From Chitinophaga sp. CF118 (lineage in GTDB: Bacteria; Bacteroidota; Bacteroidia; Chitinophagales; Chitinophagaceae): 64,000 nt of DNA. Every line of letters begins with the position of its first letter. Position 1 is the first letter of the stretch. The notes below the pieces were generated by a model that did not search any database, was not told the origin of the DNA, and saw nothing but the letters and a program-made list of their open reading frames with translations. A program made the translations under genes and the position numbers. Below, in pieces: positions 26,300-34,026 of this stretch. The stretch lies in assembly GCF_900112615.1 (NCBI RefSeq), contig NZ_FOMK01000016.1:1-64000 (forward strand). The letters run 5' to 3'.

Positions 26300-26770
26300 T
26301 CACCCTTCTCCAAGATATTCGTCGAGATTCCGATAAAAAGCATCAATGTAGTATTGCTTTAATGGATTATCTGATCTAATCAATAAAGAAGAATAGTATC
26401 CCTGTCTGGCATGATGCTCCTTACAATCATGCTTTTCAATTTCGTTCTTAACTTCACGATGCCAACTTCCAAAAATAATTCTTCTCTGCCTAGCCAAATC
26501 TCCTTTTTGATCACAGAGGTATAACATTCCGATATCTGGATTTTTATCAAAAAAATCCTTTATAAAACCAACTATAGTCTCCTTAATCCTAGGATCCTTA
26601 ATGTGAACGGTTTCAGGTACATTATAAAAGCCAAATGACAAAACTTTAACATCTTCACCAGCTTCATCGGTGAGATAATAACTGCTGAAATATAGCTTAT
26701 AGACAATTTCTGTATCTGTGGTAAACTCGTATCCTTCTTTAGTTAAGGTTACTTCATACGGGGTGTACAA
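26300..26770 (-). CDS. DUF6169-like protein
   Basis: This 156-aa cytoplasmic protein resembles the DUF6169 family, judged from an N-terminal strand region (YEFTTDTEIVYKLYF), KVLSFGFYNV, DPRIKETIVGFIKDFFDKN, then LYLCDQKGDLARQRRIIFGSW. The function of the family is unknown to me. The only available start is a TTG at 26770, one codon after an in-frame stop. It lies inside the end of the upstream 50-aa gene (17-bp overlap), so translation is probably coupled. The 50-aa/156-aa pair has the layout of a toxin-antitoxin or effector-chaperone operon, but nothing in the sequence proves it. Confidence 0.75.
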   Translation of the reverse strand: MYTPYEVTLTKEGYEFTTDTEIVYKLYFSSYYLTDEAGEDVKVLSFGFYNVPETVHIKDPRIKETIVGFIKDFFDKNPDIGMLYLCDQKGDLARQRRIIFGSWHREVKNEIEKHDCKEHHARQGYYSSLLIRSDNPLKQYYIDAFYRNLDEYLGEG

Positions 26771-26906
26771 ATTCTATATCTTTGAGAGAGGACAAAGGGA
26801 TACCCTTAGCAATAGCTTTCTTGATCCGTTCCTTATCACGGATCATTTTAGCAAAAGGATTCTCCCTTTTGTTTTTTTTGCTATTTATAGGTTTTTTTTC
26901 TTTCAT
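26754..26906 (-). CDS. Small basic protein (50 aa) overlapping a DUF6169-like gene
   Basis: An ATG at 26906 opens a frame that ends with TGA at 26754. The product is Lys-rich: MKEKKPINSKKNKRENPFAK, then a helix (MIRDKERIKKAIAKGIPL) and the tail LKDIEFVHPV. It overlaps the 156-aa gene by 17 bp, and the order and overlap suggest co-expression. The ending is similar to small proteins often encoded upstream of larger uncharacterised partners. It could be a DNA-binding or neutralising partner. No promoter seen. Confidence 0.7.
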   Translation of the reverse strand: MKEKKPINSKKNKRENPFAKMIRDKERIKKAIAKGIPLSSLKDIEFVHPV

Positions 26907-27048
26907 GACAATACAAATTTAAACACTTTTCCCCAAAAAAAATGTGTGAAAAAATATTTTTTATATTCTGTTTTCCAACAAAGGGAATTTAATTTTATGT
27001 GAAAAACAATTAGATATAAATTAATTTATTTAATATATTACCCCTACA

Positions 27049-27253
27049 GTGAATGAAGGTTCCAACTTCGCTGATTAGCAACAATACAGTCAACATCATT
27101 TACTCTGCCAGCGGTAGCTGGACCAATGACTATTGCCTGGGCAGAATTACCACCACCAATGGCAACCTGATGGCAAAAGCATCCTGAACGAAAGCCTCTA
27201 CTCCTGCCTTTGCTAAATTCGGGAACATCAATAGCCCAGGTCATGCTTCGGGC
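27049..27253 (+). pseudogene. Relic of a GH43-family glycosidase
   Basis: Plus-strand translation in two frames gives VNEGSNFAD, then after a frame change SNNTVNIIYSASGSWTNDYC, then LGRITTTNGNLMAKAS, a TGA where the family has Trp, and TKASTPAFAKFGNINSPGHA. This is the typical C-terminal part of GH43 arabinosidase/xylosidase catalytic domains (IIYSASGSW, DYCLG, GPGH). Only about 65 codons remain, with one frameshift and one nonsense codon, and it is cut off at the start of the Nudix-like gene's end. Confidence 0.75.
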
Positions 27254-27826
27254 TCATGGTATTTCGTTCAGCTTATAAAAGTCCTCCAGTATTCTGAATT
27301 TAATCTTCTCAGGATCAACCGGATTAGTATAGCCATATTCCTCAAATGTTGCTGCCCAAATATATGTTGGCTGGGTTATTACCCTTTGTAGAATTTGAGC
27401 AGATGCAGGGTAAGGAATGGCTTTTACTGCATCTGCCAGGGAAAACCATTTATAGGAAGAATCACTGAAGCTCCGCCCATTGGAATAAGCATCCATTTGC
27501 ATGATAAAATATGGTCTTATAAATGTTCTGTATTTATTCGGAAAGATGTAGGTAAACATTCCGCCTAATCGGAAAGACTTGCAAGTAATCCCAATTTCTG
27601 TAGCCGTACGGCTCATATATTCTCTGAGAGATATTGGACCTTCTATAAATCCGATACTTGGCAATTCATAAGCTTTTCTATTATTGTCGAATGCTAGTAA
27701 TATCTCTTGCTTGTTATTGGTAATAATAACTTTGGGAAACATTGGGCTGATACTGTCAGCTTTTGTTTGGGCAGCAGCATCATTAAACAATAAAAGAAAC
27801 AAAAGGAAGGAGGTAATGTATTGCAT
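27254..27826 (-). CDS. Secreted Nudix-fold-like protein
   Basis: From the ATG at 27826 (190 aa) a signal peptide is visible (MQYITSFLLFLLLFNDAAAQ). A longer frame to 27940 adds 38 implausible residues. The mature part looks like a Nudix fold: KVIITNNKQEILLAFDNNR, ELPSIGFIEGPISLREYMSRTATEIGI, and later strands. The Nudix box (G-x5-E-x7-REUxEExGU) is degraded; the REUxEE glutamates are largely replaced (REYMSRTATEIGI), so hydrolase activity is doubtful. A periplasmic Nudix-like protein is unusual because substrates are normally cytoplasmic nucleotides. Orphan gene next to a GH43 relic. Confidence 0.65.
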   Translation of the reverse strand: MQYITSFLLFLLLFNDAAAQTKADSISPMFPKVIITNNKQEILLAFDNNRKAYELPSIGFIEGPISLREYMSRTATEIGITCKSFRLGGMFTYIFPNKYRTFIRPYFIMQMDAYSNGRSFSDSSYKWFSLADAVKAIPYPASAQILQRVITQPTYIWAATFEEYGYTNPVDPEKIKFRILEDFYKLNEIP

Positions 27827-27903
27827 GTTTAAGAATAATGTGATAATATAATAGTGATAAAATTTATTATGGCATCTCCCATCTACGTCCAAACACCACA
27901 GGG

Positions 27904-28071
27904 TTGACCCGGAAGTGCAACCAGAAAGCAGATTTACCAAAACTTAGGTACAAGGTAAATGATATACTTAATAATTGGATATGTGACCTGGGTATAAAAA
28001 CAATTGAAGTTAGCGGAACCTTTTTAAACCGTAGAGATCAGATACTCAATAAAATAGCTTTTAAAAAATAA
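27904..28071 (+). CDS. Possible gene fragment (55 aa)
   Basis: A plus-strand frame from a TTG at 27904 to TAA at 28071 reads protein-like: KLRYKVNDILNNWICDLGIK, TIEVSGTFLNRRDQILNKIA, then FKK. It has no clear start or upstream signal and may be the end of a lost gene in the same degraded stretch as the GH43 relic. It accounts for much of the 27827-28175 spacer. No family recognised. Confidence 0.3.
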   Translation: MTRKCNQKADLPKLRYKVNDILNNWICDLGIKTIEVSGTFLNRRDQILNKIAFKK

Positions 28072-28175
28072 ATACCCCTGAATAACTTTCATGCATATAT
28101 TTTAAAATTGGAGATAGTAGATATACTTTCTTAGGCATTTCGCACGTTGATGTTAAATTAACAAATTTAACCATT

Positions 28176-29681
28176 ATGAAACCACTGTTTATTGTAGCAT
28201 CATGTGCAATAGTTCTCACATCCTGTTCGAAAAACCCGGAGCAACTCGAAAGCAATGCCTATTTATCCAAAGCAGCAGCCCTCGCAATCCAGGATTATTA
28301 TGTAAGCCCTACTGGTAGTGACTCCAATGATGGTAAATCAGCGGCGAAAGCTTTTAAAACAATTCAAAAAGCAGCTAACCTTGCCAAACCAGGAACTACC
28401 GTACATCTGGCCGGAGGTGTTTACCAGCAACAACTGGAAATCAATGTTTCCGGAACAGCCGACCAGCCGATTACTTTCAGCGGCTCTCCCGATGCCGCAG
28501 CCTATATCCAACAGGGCGGTGCCAATAGTGCAATTGTAACGATCGAAAACCAGAGCCATATTCGCCTCTATGGCCTGAATGTTGGTAAGGTAACTAAAAA
28601 AGATGCCCAGGGTATCCTGATCTCTGCAACTTCAACAGGCAGTGTAACAGATATTGAGCTGAATCATGTAAACGTATCTGAAGTAGCATGGACTACTCAG
28701 CGTACTAAAACTCCCGGAAGCAATGATAATGCACAAGGTATTATCATCTACGGAGAAGGTAAGGCTCAGGCCAATGCAGTTAGCAACATCCGTATTGACA
28801 GCTGTAAAGTATTCGACAACATCACTGGCTTCAGCGAGGCTATTTCTCTCGATGGTAACATCGATGGTTTCCGCATCACCCATTGTGATGTGTATAACAA
28901 CACCAACATTGGTATTGCATTAATTGGTAACTATGGTGTAAGCAGCACAGCATCTCTTGATCAGGCCCGCAATGGTGTTGTTAGTCTGAATAACTGCCAT
29001 GATAACGTTTCTAACTATGCTACAAGTGCTGGTATCTATGTAGATGGCGCACGTGATATCAAGATTGAAAGGAACTGGTGTAAAGCTAACGGTTACGGTA
29101 TCGAAGTAGGTGCCGAAGAAAATGGTTCTGCTTCCAATATCACCGTAGTTGCAAATGTACTGCTGGGAAACAAGGAAACTGGTCTGGCACTTGGAGGTTA
29201 CAATTCAGGTACCAGCGGACAGGTACTAAACGCAACTATTATCAACAATACTTTTTACCGGAACAGTACAGACGCATCCTCCGGAGAAATTGCAATGACA
29301 AAAGCATCCAATTGCGTGATCTCGAATAATATATTCTATACCAATGCGAGATTGCTTTTCTATGTAGAATCTATCAGTCCTCAGCAGAACAACCGTTTTG
29401 ACTATAACACATGGTTTACACCTACAGGTACTGTGACTGTACAATGGGCTGGTAAAAGCTATTCCAGCTTTACCGCTTATCAGTCAGGTGCTAAACAGGA
29501 TGCACACTCCATTAATAAAGATCCTTTATTTGTAAATACAAGTGATTTCCATCTGCAAAGTAGCAGTCCTTCCCGTAATATAGCAAACATTAGTGTGATT
29601 ACAGATGTTACACAGCTTGATAAAGACGGTCTGCCGTTGGTGAAGAATAATGTTAGCAGTATGGGTGCTTATCAACAATAA
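28176..29681 (+). CDS. Right-handed beta-helix lipoprotein (pectate-lyase-like)
   Basis: This 501-aa protein has a lipoprotein signal (MKPLFIVASCAIVLTSC, Cys17). YYVSPTGSDSNDGKSAAKAF follows, the DUF1565-type opening seen in many surface beta-helix proteins and PL9-like pectate lyases. The rest is a long run of short parallel-beta repeats rich in Asn and Gly (VSNIRIDSCKVFDNITGFSE, IKIERNWCKANGYGIEVG, NATIINNTFYRNS). It is probably an outer-surface polysaccharide lyase or binding protein. Catalytic residues of a specific lyase family cannot be assigned by eye. A terminator follows at 29856. Confidence 0.85.
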   Translation: MKPLFIVASCAIVLTSCSKNPEQLESNAYLSKAAALAIQDYYVSPTGSDSNDGKSAAKAFKTIQKAANLAKPGTTVHLAGGVYQQQLEINVSGTADQPITFSGSPDAAAYIQQGGANSAIVTIENQSHIRLYGLNVGKVTKKDAQGILISATSTGSVTDIELNHVNVSEVAWTTQRTKTPGSNDNAQGIIIYGEGKAQANAVSNIRIDSCKVFDNITGFSEAISLDGNIDGFRITHCDVYNNTNIGIALIGNYGVSSTASLDQARNGVVSLNNCHDNVSNYATSAGIYVDGARDIKIERNWCKANGYGIEVGAEENGSASNITVVANVLLGNKETGLALGGYNSGTSGQVLNATIINNTFYRNSTDASSGEIAMTKASNCVISNNIFYTNARLLFYVESISPQQNNRFDYNTWFTPTGTVTVQWAGKSYSSFTAYQSGAKQDAHSINKDPLFVNTSDFHLQSSSPSRNIANISVITDVTQLDKDGLPLVKNNVSSMGAYQQ

Positions 29682-30210
29682 TTAAGTCAGGTTTTTGACC
29701 ATTTTTCTGCGCTAATGGAGACGGTGGTACTACCTGATACAGTTATTTTTTATGAGCATTGTGCATTCACTATAATATCAATTCTGCATATAGCAACCCA
29801 CAGGTATTAGGAGTTTTACAATCTCTTATGTCTAACATTTTTGCTAGTTAATTTTAAAAAGAGGCTGTCTCAAAGTAATGAGCAGCCTCTTTTTATTTGG
29901 ATACCTGAAGGAGACGTATAGTCATTTACGCGATTCTCAGGCCCTATTTTTATTTTTGATGCAACCCCTTTAAAATATTACAAGGCCGGCTTTAGCACAA
30001 GTACAACGGTTAGAAGAGATTTCGAAAGTAAAGCAACTGTTCTTCCTTTTCATTTTTTCTAAATTTATCCATTGCAAAATATAAGGTACCTAAAATCAAT
30101 GTTTTGTCGGAATTCACCCCCTAAATTGTCGCGTTTACACAGTGTTAAATCTTGAAATGGGTGTCATCTTTGCATTGTCGATAAGTTCAAAATAATTTAA
30201 ATAACGTTTT
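29682..30210. other. Intergenic region with a terminator
   Basis: This 529-bp spacer holds the hairpin at 29856-29896 after the beta-helix gene and, further on, the unmarked promoter of the alpha/beta hydrolase gene. I see no other frame or repeat in it. Confidence 0.5.
29856..29896 (+). terminator. Intrinsic terminator after the beta-helix gene
   Basis: Stem AAAAAGAGGCTG/CAGCCTCTTTTT (extended by CTC/GAG after one bulged T) with a short loop, followed by a T-run. It lies 175 bp after the stop of the gene ending at 29681. Confidence 0.8.
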
Positions 30211-31086
30211 ATGAAAAGAGTATTTAAAGGATCTAATGTATTCAAACCGGTATTAATAATTGCTATACTTTTTTTTACAGTATTTCAGTCTAACGGGCAA
30301 CAGATTAAACCTGCCGACAGTGGCTACGTACCTGTTAATGGCATTAAAGTTTATTACGAAGTATATGGTGAGGGTAAACCTATCATTTTACTGCATGGTG
30401 CTTTTATGACCATTGAGATGAACTGGGGACAATTAATACCTGAATTGTCAAAAACAAGAAAAGTAATTGCCATTGAATTGCAGGGACATGGGCACACACA
30501 GTTTTCAGACAGAAAATTAAACTTTGCTACCCTGGCAAGTGATGTGGAAGGAGTAATGGATCACTTAAAAGTTGACAGTGCGGATGTTGCAGGATATAGC
30601 ATGGGTGGCTACGTAGCTTACCAGTTGGCAATACAAAGCCCTAAACGGGTAACAAAATTAGTGATCATTTCTTCTACTTATAAAAGTAGTGGTTGGATGC
30701 CCGAAGTAACTAATGGGTTTAAAAATATGAAGCCTGAATTTTTTACGAATACTCCTATGAAGGCGGCATACGATGCAGTAGCACCTGATAAAACAAAATG
30801 GACAAATTTCTTAGAACAGATGATTGCTTTTGCTGGGATACCATTCAACTTGGGTGAAACAAATATTGCGAAAATTACTTTGCCTGTATTACTGATCTCG
30901 GGCGACAATGATGGCCTGGATAAAATTGAGTTGATAAAAACATATCAACTACTTGGAGGTGCTATATGTGCTGATTTTGGAGCAATGCCAAAATCGCAAT
31001 TGGCCATTGTTCCTTCGCAGGGGCATGTCAGCCTGATGATGCAGACCAAAACAATATTGGGTTATCTGGATAGTTTTTTAAAGTAA
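30211..31086 (+). CDS. Exported alpha/beta hydrolase
   Basis: This 291-aa protein has a signal peptide (VLIIAILFFTVFQSNGQQ, cleavage near residue 31) and an alpha/beta hydrolase fold. The oxyanion-type motif is HGAFM in IILLHGAFMTIEMNWG, the nucleophile elbow GYSMGG supplies the Ser, the Asp lies in LLISGDNDG, and the catalytic His in SQGHVSLM. It probably hydrolyses an ester or amide in the periplasm; the substrate is unknown. It is followed by 113 bp and a DHFR-like reductase gene, which may or may not share its transcript. Confidence 0.9.
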   Translation: MKRVFKGSNVFKPVLIIAILFFTVFQSNGQQIKPADSGYVPVNGIKVYYEVYGEGKPIILLHGAFMTIEMNWGQLIPELSKTRKVIAIELQGHGHTQFSDRKLNFATLASDVEGVMDHLKVDSADVAGYSMGGYVAYQLAIQSPKRVTKLVIISSTYKSSGWMPEVTNGFKNMKPEFFTNTPMKAAYDAVAPDKTKWTNFLEQMIAFAGIPFNLGETNIAKITLPVLLISGDNDGLDKIELIKTYQLLGGAICADFGAMPKSQLAIVPSQGHVSLMMQTKTILGYLDSFLK

Positions 31087-31199
31087 CCATAATTATATCT
31101 TGTGTTAATTAGAAGAGATGTTGCCCGGGCATCTAGAAAGCGATCCTTGAATCATAACAAAACCTTTTTTGCTTTTGTTAAACAATAAACTATAATAGT

Positions 31200-31793
31200 A
31201 TGAGAAGAATAATTGTTTTATCAATGATTACATTAGATGGTGTAATGCAAGCACCGGGTGGCCCCCAGGAAGACACATCAGGCGGCTTCAAATACGGCGG
31301 CTGGACAGCATCTTATGGTGACGAGCTTTTTGGAAAGATTATGAAAGAAGAGCTGAAACCGGCAGATTATCTTTTGGGCAGAAAAACATTTGAGATTTGG
31401 GCGCCCTACTGGCCCCAACATGCTGACTTTTGGCCAGGCATCAATGATGGCACCAAATACGTTCTGTCGCAAACCATGGAAAAATCAGATTGGAAAAATA
31501 CTGTTTTCATCAAAAGTCTGGCAGATATCGAAAAGCTCAGGAATTCGGAGGGTGTTGACATTCAGGTTTGGGGTAGTAGTAAACTCATTCAACTGCTTCT
31601 TAAGCATGATCTGGTGGATGAGCTCCGGCTCAAAATTTACCCGGTGATTTTGGGTGAAGGAAAAAAGCTGTTCGAAAACGGCGCAACCCCGGCAGCATTT
31701 ACACTAACAGAAAGCCATGTTACATCAAAAGGGGTTATTATAGCCAATTACACGCGGGCTGGAAATGTCAAGACAGGTACTGTTGGAGCTTAA
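31200..31793 (+). CDS. Dihydrofolate-reductase-family (RibD C-terminal-like) protein
   Basis: This 197-aa cytoplasmic protein matches the small 'dihydrofolate reductase family protein' group related to the RibD C-terminal domain: MRRIIVLSMITLDGVMQAPG at the start, LLGRKTFEIWAPYWP, the NADPH-region IQVWGSSKLIQLLLKHDLVD, and ELRLKIYPVILGEGKKLFENG. These are NADPH-dependent reductases whose true substrates are mostly unknown. It ends just before a very strong terminator at 31814-31858. Confidence 0.93.
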   Translation: MRRIIVLSMITLDGVMQAPGGPQEDTSGGFKYGGWTASYGDELFGKIMKEELKPADYLLGRKTFEIWAPYWPQHADFWPGINDGTKYVLSQTMEKSDWKNTVFIKSLADIEKLRNSEGVDIQVWGSSKLIQLLLKHDLVDELRLKIYPVILGEGKKLFENGATPAAFTLTESHVTSKGVIIANYTRAGNVKTGTVGA

Positions 31794-31813
31794 GGAGGTA
31801 TAATATAAAAAAC

Positions 31814-31858
31814 ATAGCTTTATTTTGGAGTGGATAAACCACTCCAAAATAAAGCTAT
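31814..31858. terminator. Strong hairpin terminator
   Basis: A perfect 20-bp stem (31814-31833 and 31839-31858, containing TTTATTTTGGAGTGG) with a 5-base loop, 20 bp after the reductase stop. Confidence 0.88.
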
Positions 31859-31939
31859 TTCGCCACTTAAAGTACACTCCTGTACAGGGACTGATTGACA
31901 AATTTCCGGTATTCCTGAAAACAGCGTCACATCATAGTT

Positions 31940-32247
31940 ATGAAAGTAAAAGAAATAAACAAGCTGCTAAAAGAAATTATACTGCCTCATATTAAAGGTT
32001 ATGCGATCCATTGTGATCTGATCTATCATATCGAAGGAGAATATTACATTAAAGGCTATGTTTTTGAGTCGAGTAGTAACGAGGAATACGATCTGGCTGT
32101 ATGATATTTTATACAGTCCTTATTTATAAAGAGCACGGTACTCTATTTTACTTTTGGTGAAAGACTGAAGTACAGGAAAAGATGGGATTATGTAAGACAA
32201 AAGAACTGGAATGGTGGGATGCAACAAAGGAGAATTGGAATGAATGA
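31940..32247 (+). pseudogene. Broken small cytoplasmic gene
   Basis: A frame from ATG 31940 runs 54 codons (MKVKEINKLLKEIILPHIKG through SSSNEEYDLAV) to a TGA at 32102-32104. The same frame continues with protein-like sequence YFIQSLFIKSTVLYFTFGER then LKYRKRWDY, and after a frame change reads CKTKELEWWDATKENWNE to a stop at 32247. The three parts read as one ~100-aa protein cut by a stop and a frameshift. It loosely recalls DUF4304-type proteins, but I am not sure of the family. Confidence 0.6.
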
Positions 32248-32282
32248 TAGCTTTTGCTGTAGATCTCCAGTAATGTAGATAA

Positions 32283-32328
32283 TAAAAGCGGCCACAAGTA
32301 GTTAAAGAAACCAGCTTGTGGCCGCTTT
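32283..32328. terminator. Hairpin terminator of 130-aa gene copy 2
   Basis: A 15-bp perfect stem (AAAAGCGGCCACAAG/CTTGTGGCCGCTTTT) with A and T runs at both ends, 12 bp beyond the stop of the minus-strand gene at 32341. Confidence 0.85.
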
Positions 32329-32340
32329 TAATTGTTGTTA

Positions 32341-32733
32341 TTACCAGGCAGTGGTTATAGAGGTATCCTCAACACCTTCACCACCACCACCATCGTCGTC
32401 GCCAGTAGGAATGGACCTGTCGGCAACAATCGCATCTTCAAATCGAATAACTCCATCTGTGTTTACTATCGGTATTTTTACGATAGCTTTTCCTTTGGCA
32501 TCAATACCGGCATATACCAAAGTTCTTTTGCCGCTTTCATCTAAAGCTGGATAAACGATGATCCCTTCACAACCTGGTTGTGCCAGGATCTTGTCCATAA
32601 TAGTTCTACCGATAACATGTCCATAGGCCTGTTCGGGGTAAGCATCAAAATAATCTTTTACTAATTTGGTACCTAGTTCGATACCTACATGCTCGCCTAT
32701 TTGAGCAATGGGGGTTTGGGTTTGGGTTTGCAT
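32341..32733 (-). CDS. 130-aa multicopy family, copy 2
   Basis: This 130-aa copy differs from copy 1 at only a few positions in the domain (for example Ala44 to Thr, Ile to Val in GIIVYPALDE). The linker reads IPTGDDDGGGGEGVE and the tail DTSITTAW. It is the only copy still divergent from an intact 245-aa gene: the starts are 68 bp apart, so they share one promoter region containing the conserved A-run plus CGTATTTTTT. This arrangement, with decayed versions at the other copies, suggests the two genes once worked as a unit. Confidence 0.9.
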   Translation of the reverse strand: MQTQTQTPIAQIGEHVGIELGTKLVKDYFDAYPEQAYGHVIGRTIMDKILAQPGCEGIIVYPALDESGKRTLVYAGIDAKGKAIVKIPIVNTDGVIRFEDAIVADRSIPTGDDDGGGGEGVEDTSITTAW

Positions 32734-32801
32734 ATTTTGAAGGTTTTCTCTAATTTAAAATAAAAAAATCGTATTTTTTAGGACAATTTTAAATTGTTAA
32801 T

Positions 32802-33539
32802 ATGCTCCCCATTACCAAAAGAAAACTGGCAGATAAACAAGGTATTGATTATGATATTGCCACGTTTTTTGCAGACCGCATCCCTCCTGCTAATAACCAT
32901 TTCTGGAAAGGAAAGTATGTTTATTTGTCCAATTCATTAGGTTATACCATTATTCCATTTCTTTTTGACCTGCAATATAAACTTGGCGTGGAAAAATCCA
33001 TCCTGCTGGATGAAAAGCATATCCGGCTTATGGAAGATGGTTTTGATCTGATGTCGAAATATGAGGCAAAAAAGATCGGGTACAAAGATTTTATTGACGC
33101 CTGTAAGGAATTATTTGCACCAGCTGTTGTAAACAACAATTTTTTCAGTGACCTGCTGTTGTATTTATACAATGGAACATCTGAACATTATACGCTGGGA
33201 TCACCTGTAAAGGCACTGAACCGGGCGGATGCCTTTTTCTTTACTTTATGCGACATTCCTATTGAAGAACAGTTGCTAAAGCGTATTATAAAAGCCTGGT
33301 CGTATGTAAAAGTCAATGCTCTGATATTGGATGATATCAATGATCTTGAACCGGATAAAATAAGCGGGGAAGAAAATTCAATTATTGAACTGGGCGGTAA
33401 TGAGGCAGCCATGGAAAAGATACAATCCATGTTTTATGAGAATGTAAAACCCCTGGCCTATATCAATAACAAACTGGCTCAATATTTTGAGGCCTGCATC
33501 ACGCTCCTGCAGCCGAGTCTTTATAATAATCAGAAGTAA
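32802..33539 (+). CDS. Partner gene of the 130-aa family (245 aa, unknown)
   Basis: I do not recognise this 245-aa, mostly helical soluble protein with confidence. It starts MLPITKRKLADKQGIDYDIA. Near residues 172-195 it has LILDDINDLEPDKISGEENS. That Asp-rich D-D-x-x-D-x-x-x-D stretch followed by G-x-x-N recalls the second metal-binding motif of class I isoprenoid synthases, and overall length and helicity would allow such a fold. However, no convincing first DDxxD motif is seen, so this is a weak hint. It is divergent from 130-aa copy 2 and convergent with copy 3. Its 5' end survives as relics at 25613 and 34475, beside copies 1 and 4. Confidence 0.85.
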   Translation: MLPITKRKLADKQGIDYDIATFFADRIPPANNHFWKGKYVYLSNSLGYTIIPFLFDLQYKLGVEKSILLDEKHIRLMEDGFDLMSKYEAKKIGYKDFIDACKELFAPAVVNNNFFSDLLLYLYNGTSEHYTLGSPVKALNRADAFFFTLCDIPIEEQLLKRIIKAWSYVKVNALILDDINDLEPDKISGEENSIIELGGNEAAMEKIQSMFYENVKPLAYINNKLAQYFEACITLLQPSLYNNQK

Positions 33540-33561
33540 AAGATATAACGATTGACAATAT

Positions 33562-33598
33562 AAAAAGCTATCAGGACTAATAACCCTGATAGCTTTTT
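33562..33598. terminator. Bidirectional hairpin between the 245-aa gene and copy 3
   Basis: Stem AAAAAGCTATCAGG/CCTGATAGCTTTTT with an 8-9 base loop between two convergent genes. It is a close variant (compensatory C-to-T/G-to-A change in the stem) of the hairpins at 10263 and 25111. Confidence 0.85.
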
Positions 33599-33609
33599 AA
33601 AGGATGATA

Positions 33610-33993
33610 TTACCACGCAGTAGTTATAGCAGTATCCCCAGGATCTTCTTCATCGCCGTCGCCAGGATTACCGGCCCTGTCAGCAACAATCGCATCTTCA
33701 AATCGAATAACTCCATCCGTGTTTACTATCGGTATTTTTACGATAGCTTTCCTTTGGGCATCAACACCGGCATATACCAGAGTTCTTTTGCCACTTTCAT
33801 CTAAAGCAGGGTAAATGACGATCCCTTCACAACCCGGTTGGGCCAGGATCTTGTCAATAATAGCTCTACCGATAACATGCCCATAAGCCTGTTCAGGATA
33901 AGCATCAAAATAATCTTTTACTAATTTGGTACCTAGTTCGATACCTACATGCTCACCTATTTGAGCAACGGGGGGTTGGGTTTTTGTTTCCAT
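33610..33993 (-). CDS. 130-aa multicopy family, copy 3
   Basis: This 127-aa copy starts METKTQPPVAQIGEHVG. The domain is nearly unchanged (GRAIIDKILAQPGCEGIVIY; AGVDAQRKAIVK replaces the AGIDAKGK of copies 1 and 2). The linker is AGNPGDGDEEDPG and the tail DTAITTAW. It follows copy 4 after 33 bp on the same strand, so copies 3 and 4 form a tandem pair, probably one transcript ending at the hairpin 33562-33598. Confidence 0.9.
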   Translation of the reverse strand: METKTQPPVAQIGEHVGIELGTKLVKDYFDAYPEQAYGHVIGRAIIDKILAQPGCEGIVIYPALDESGKRTLVYAGVDAQRKAIVKIPIVNTDGVIRFEDAIVADRAGNPGDGDEEDPGDTAITTAW

Positions 33994-34026
33994 ATTTCAA
34001 GGTTTTAACAAAACAAAATGCTGATA

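Noticed and set aside
27044..27244. Minus-strand 66-codon frame
   Set aside because: It lies opposite a clear GH43 relic, and its own translation looks random.
30140..30175. Possible Bacteroidota -7/-33 promoter before the alpha/beta hydrolase (CATCTTTG)
   Set aside because: It differs from TAnnTTTG at the first two positions and no TTTG lies at the required distance.
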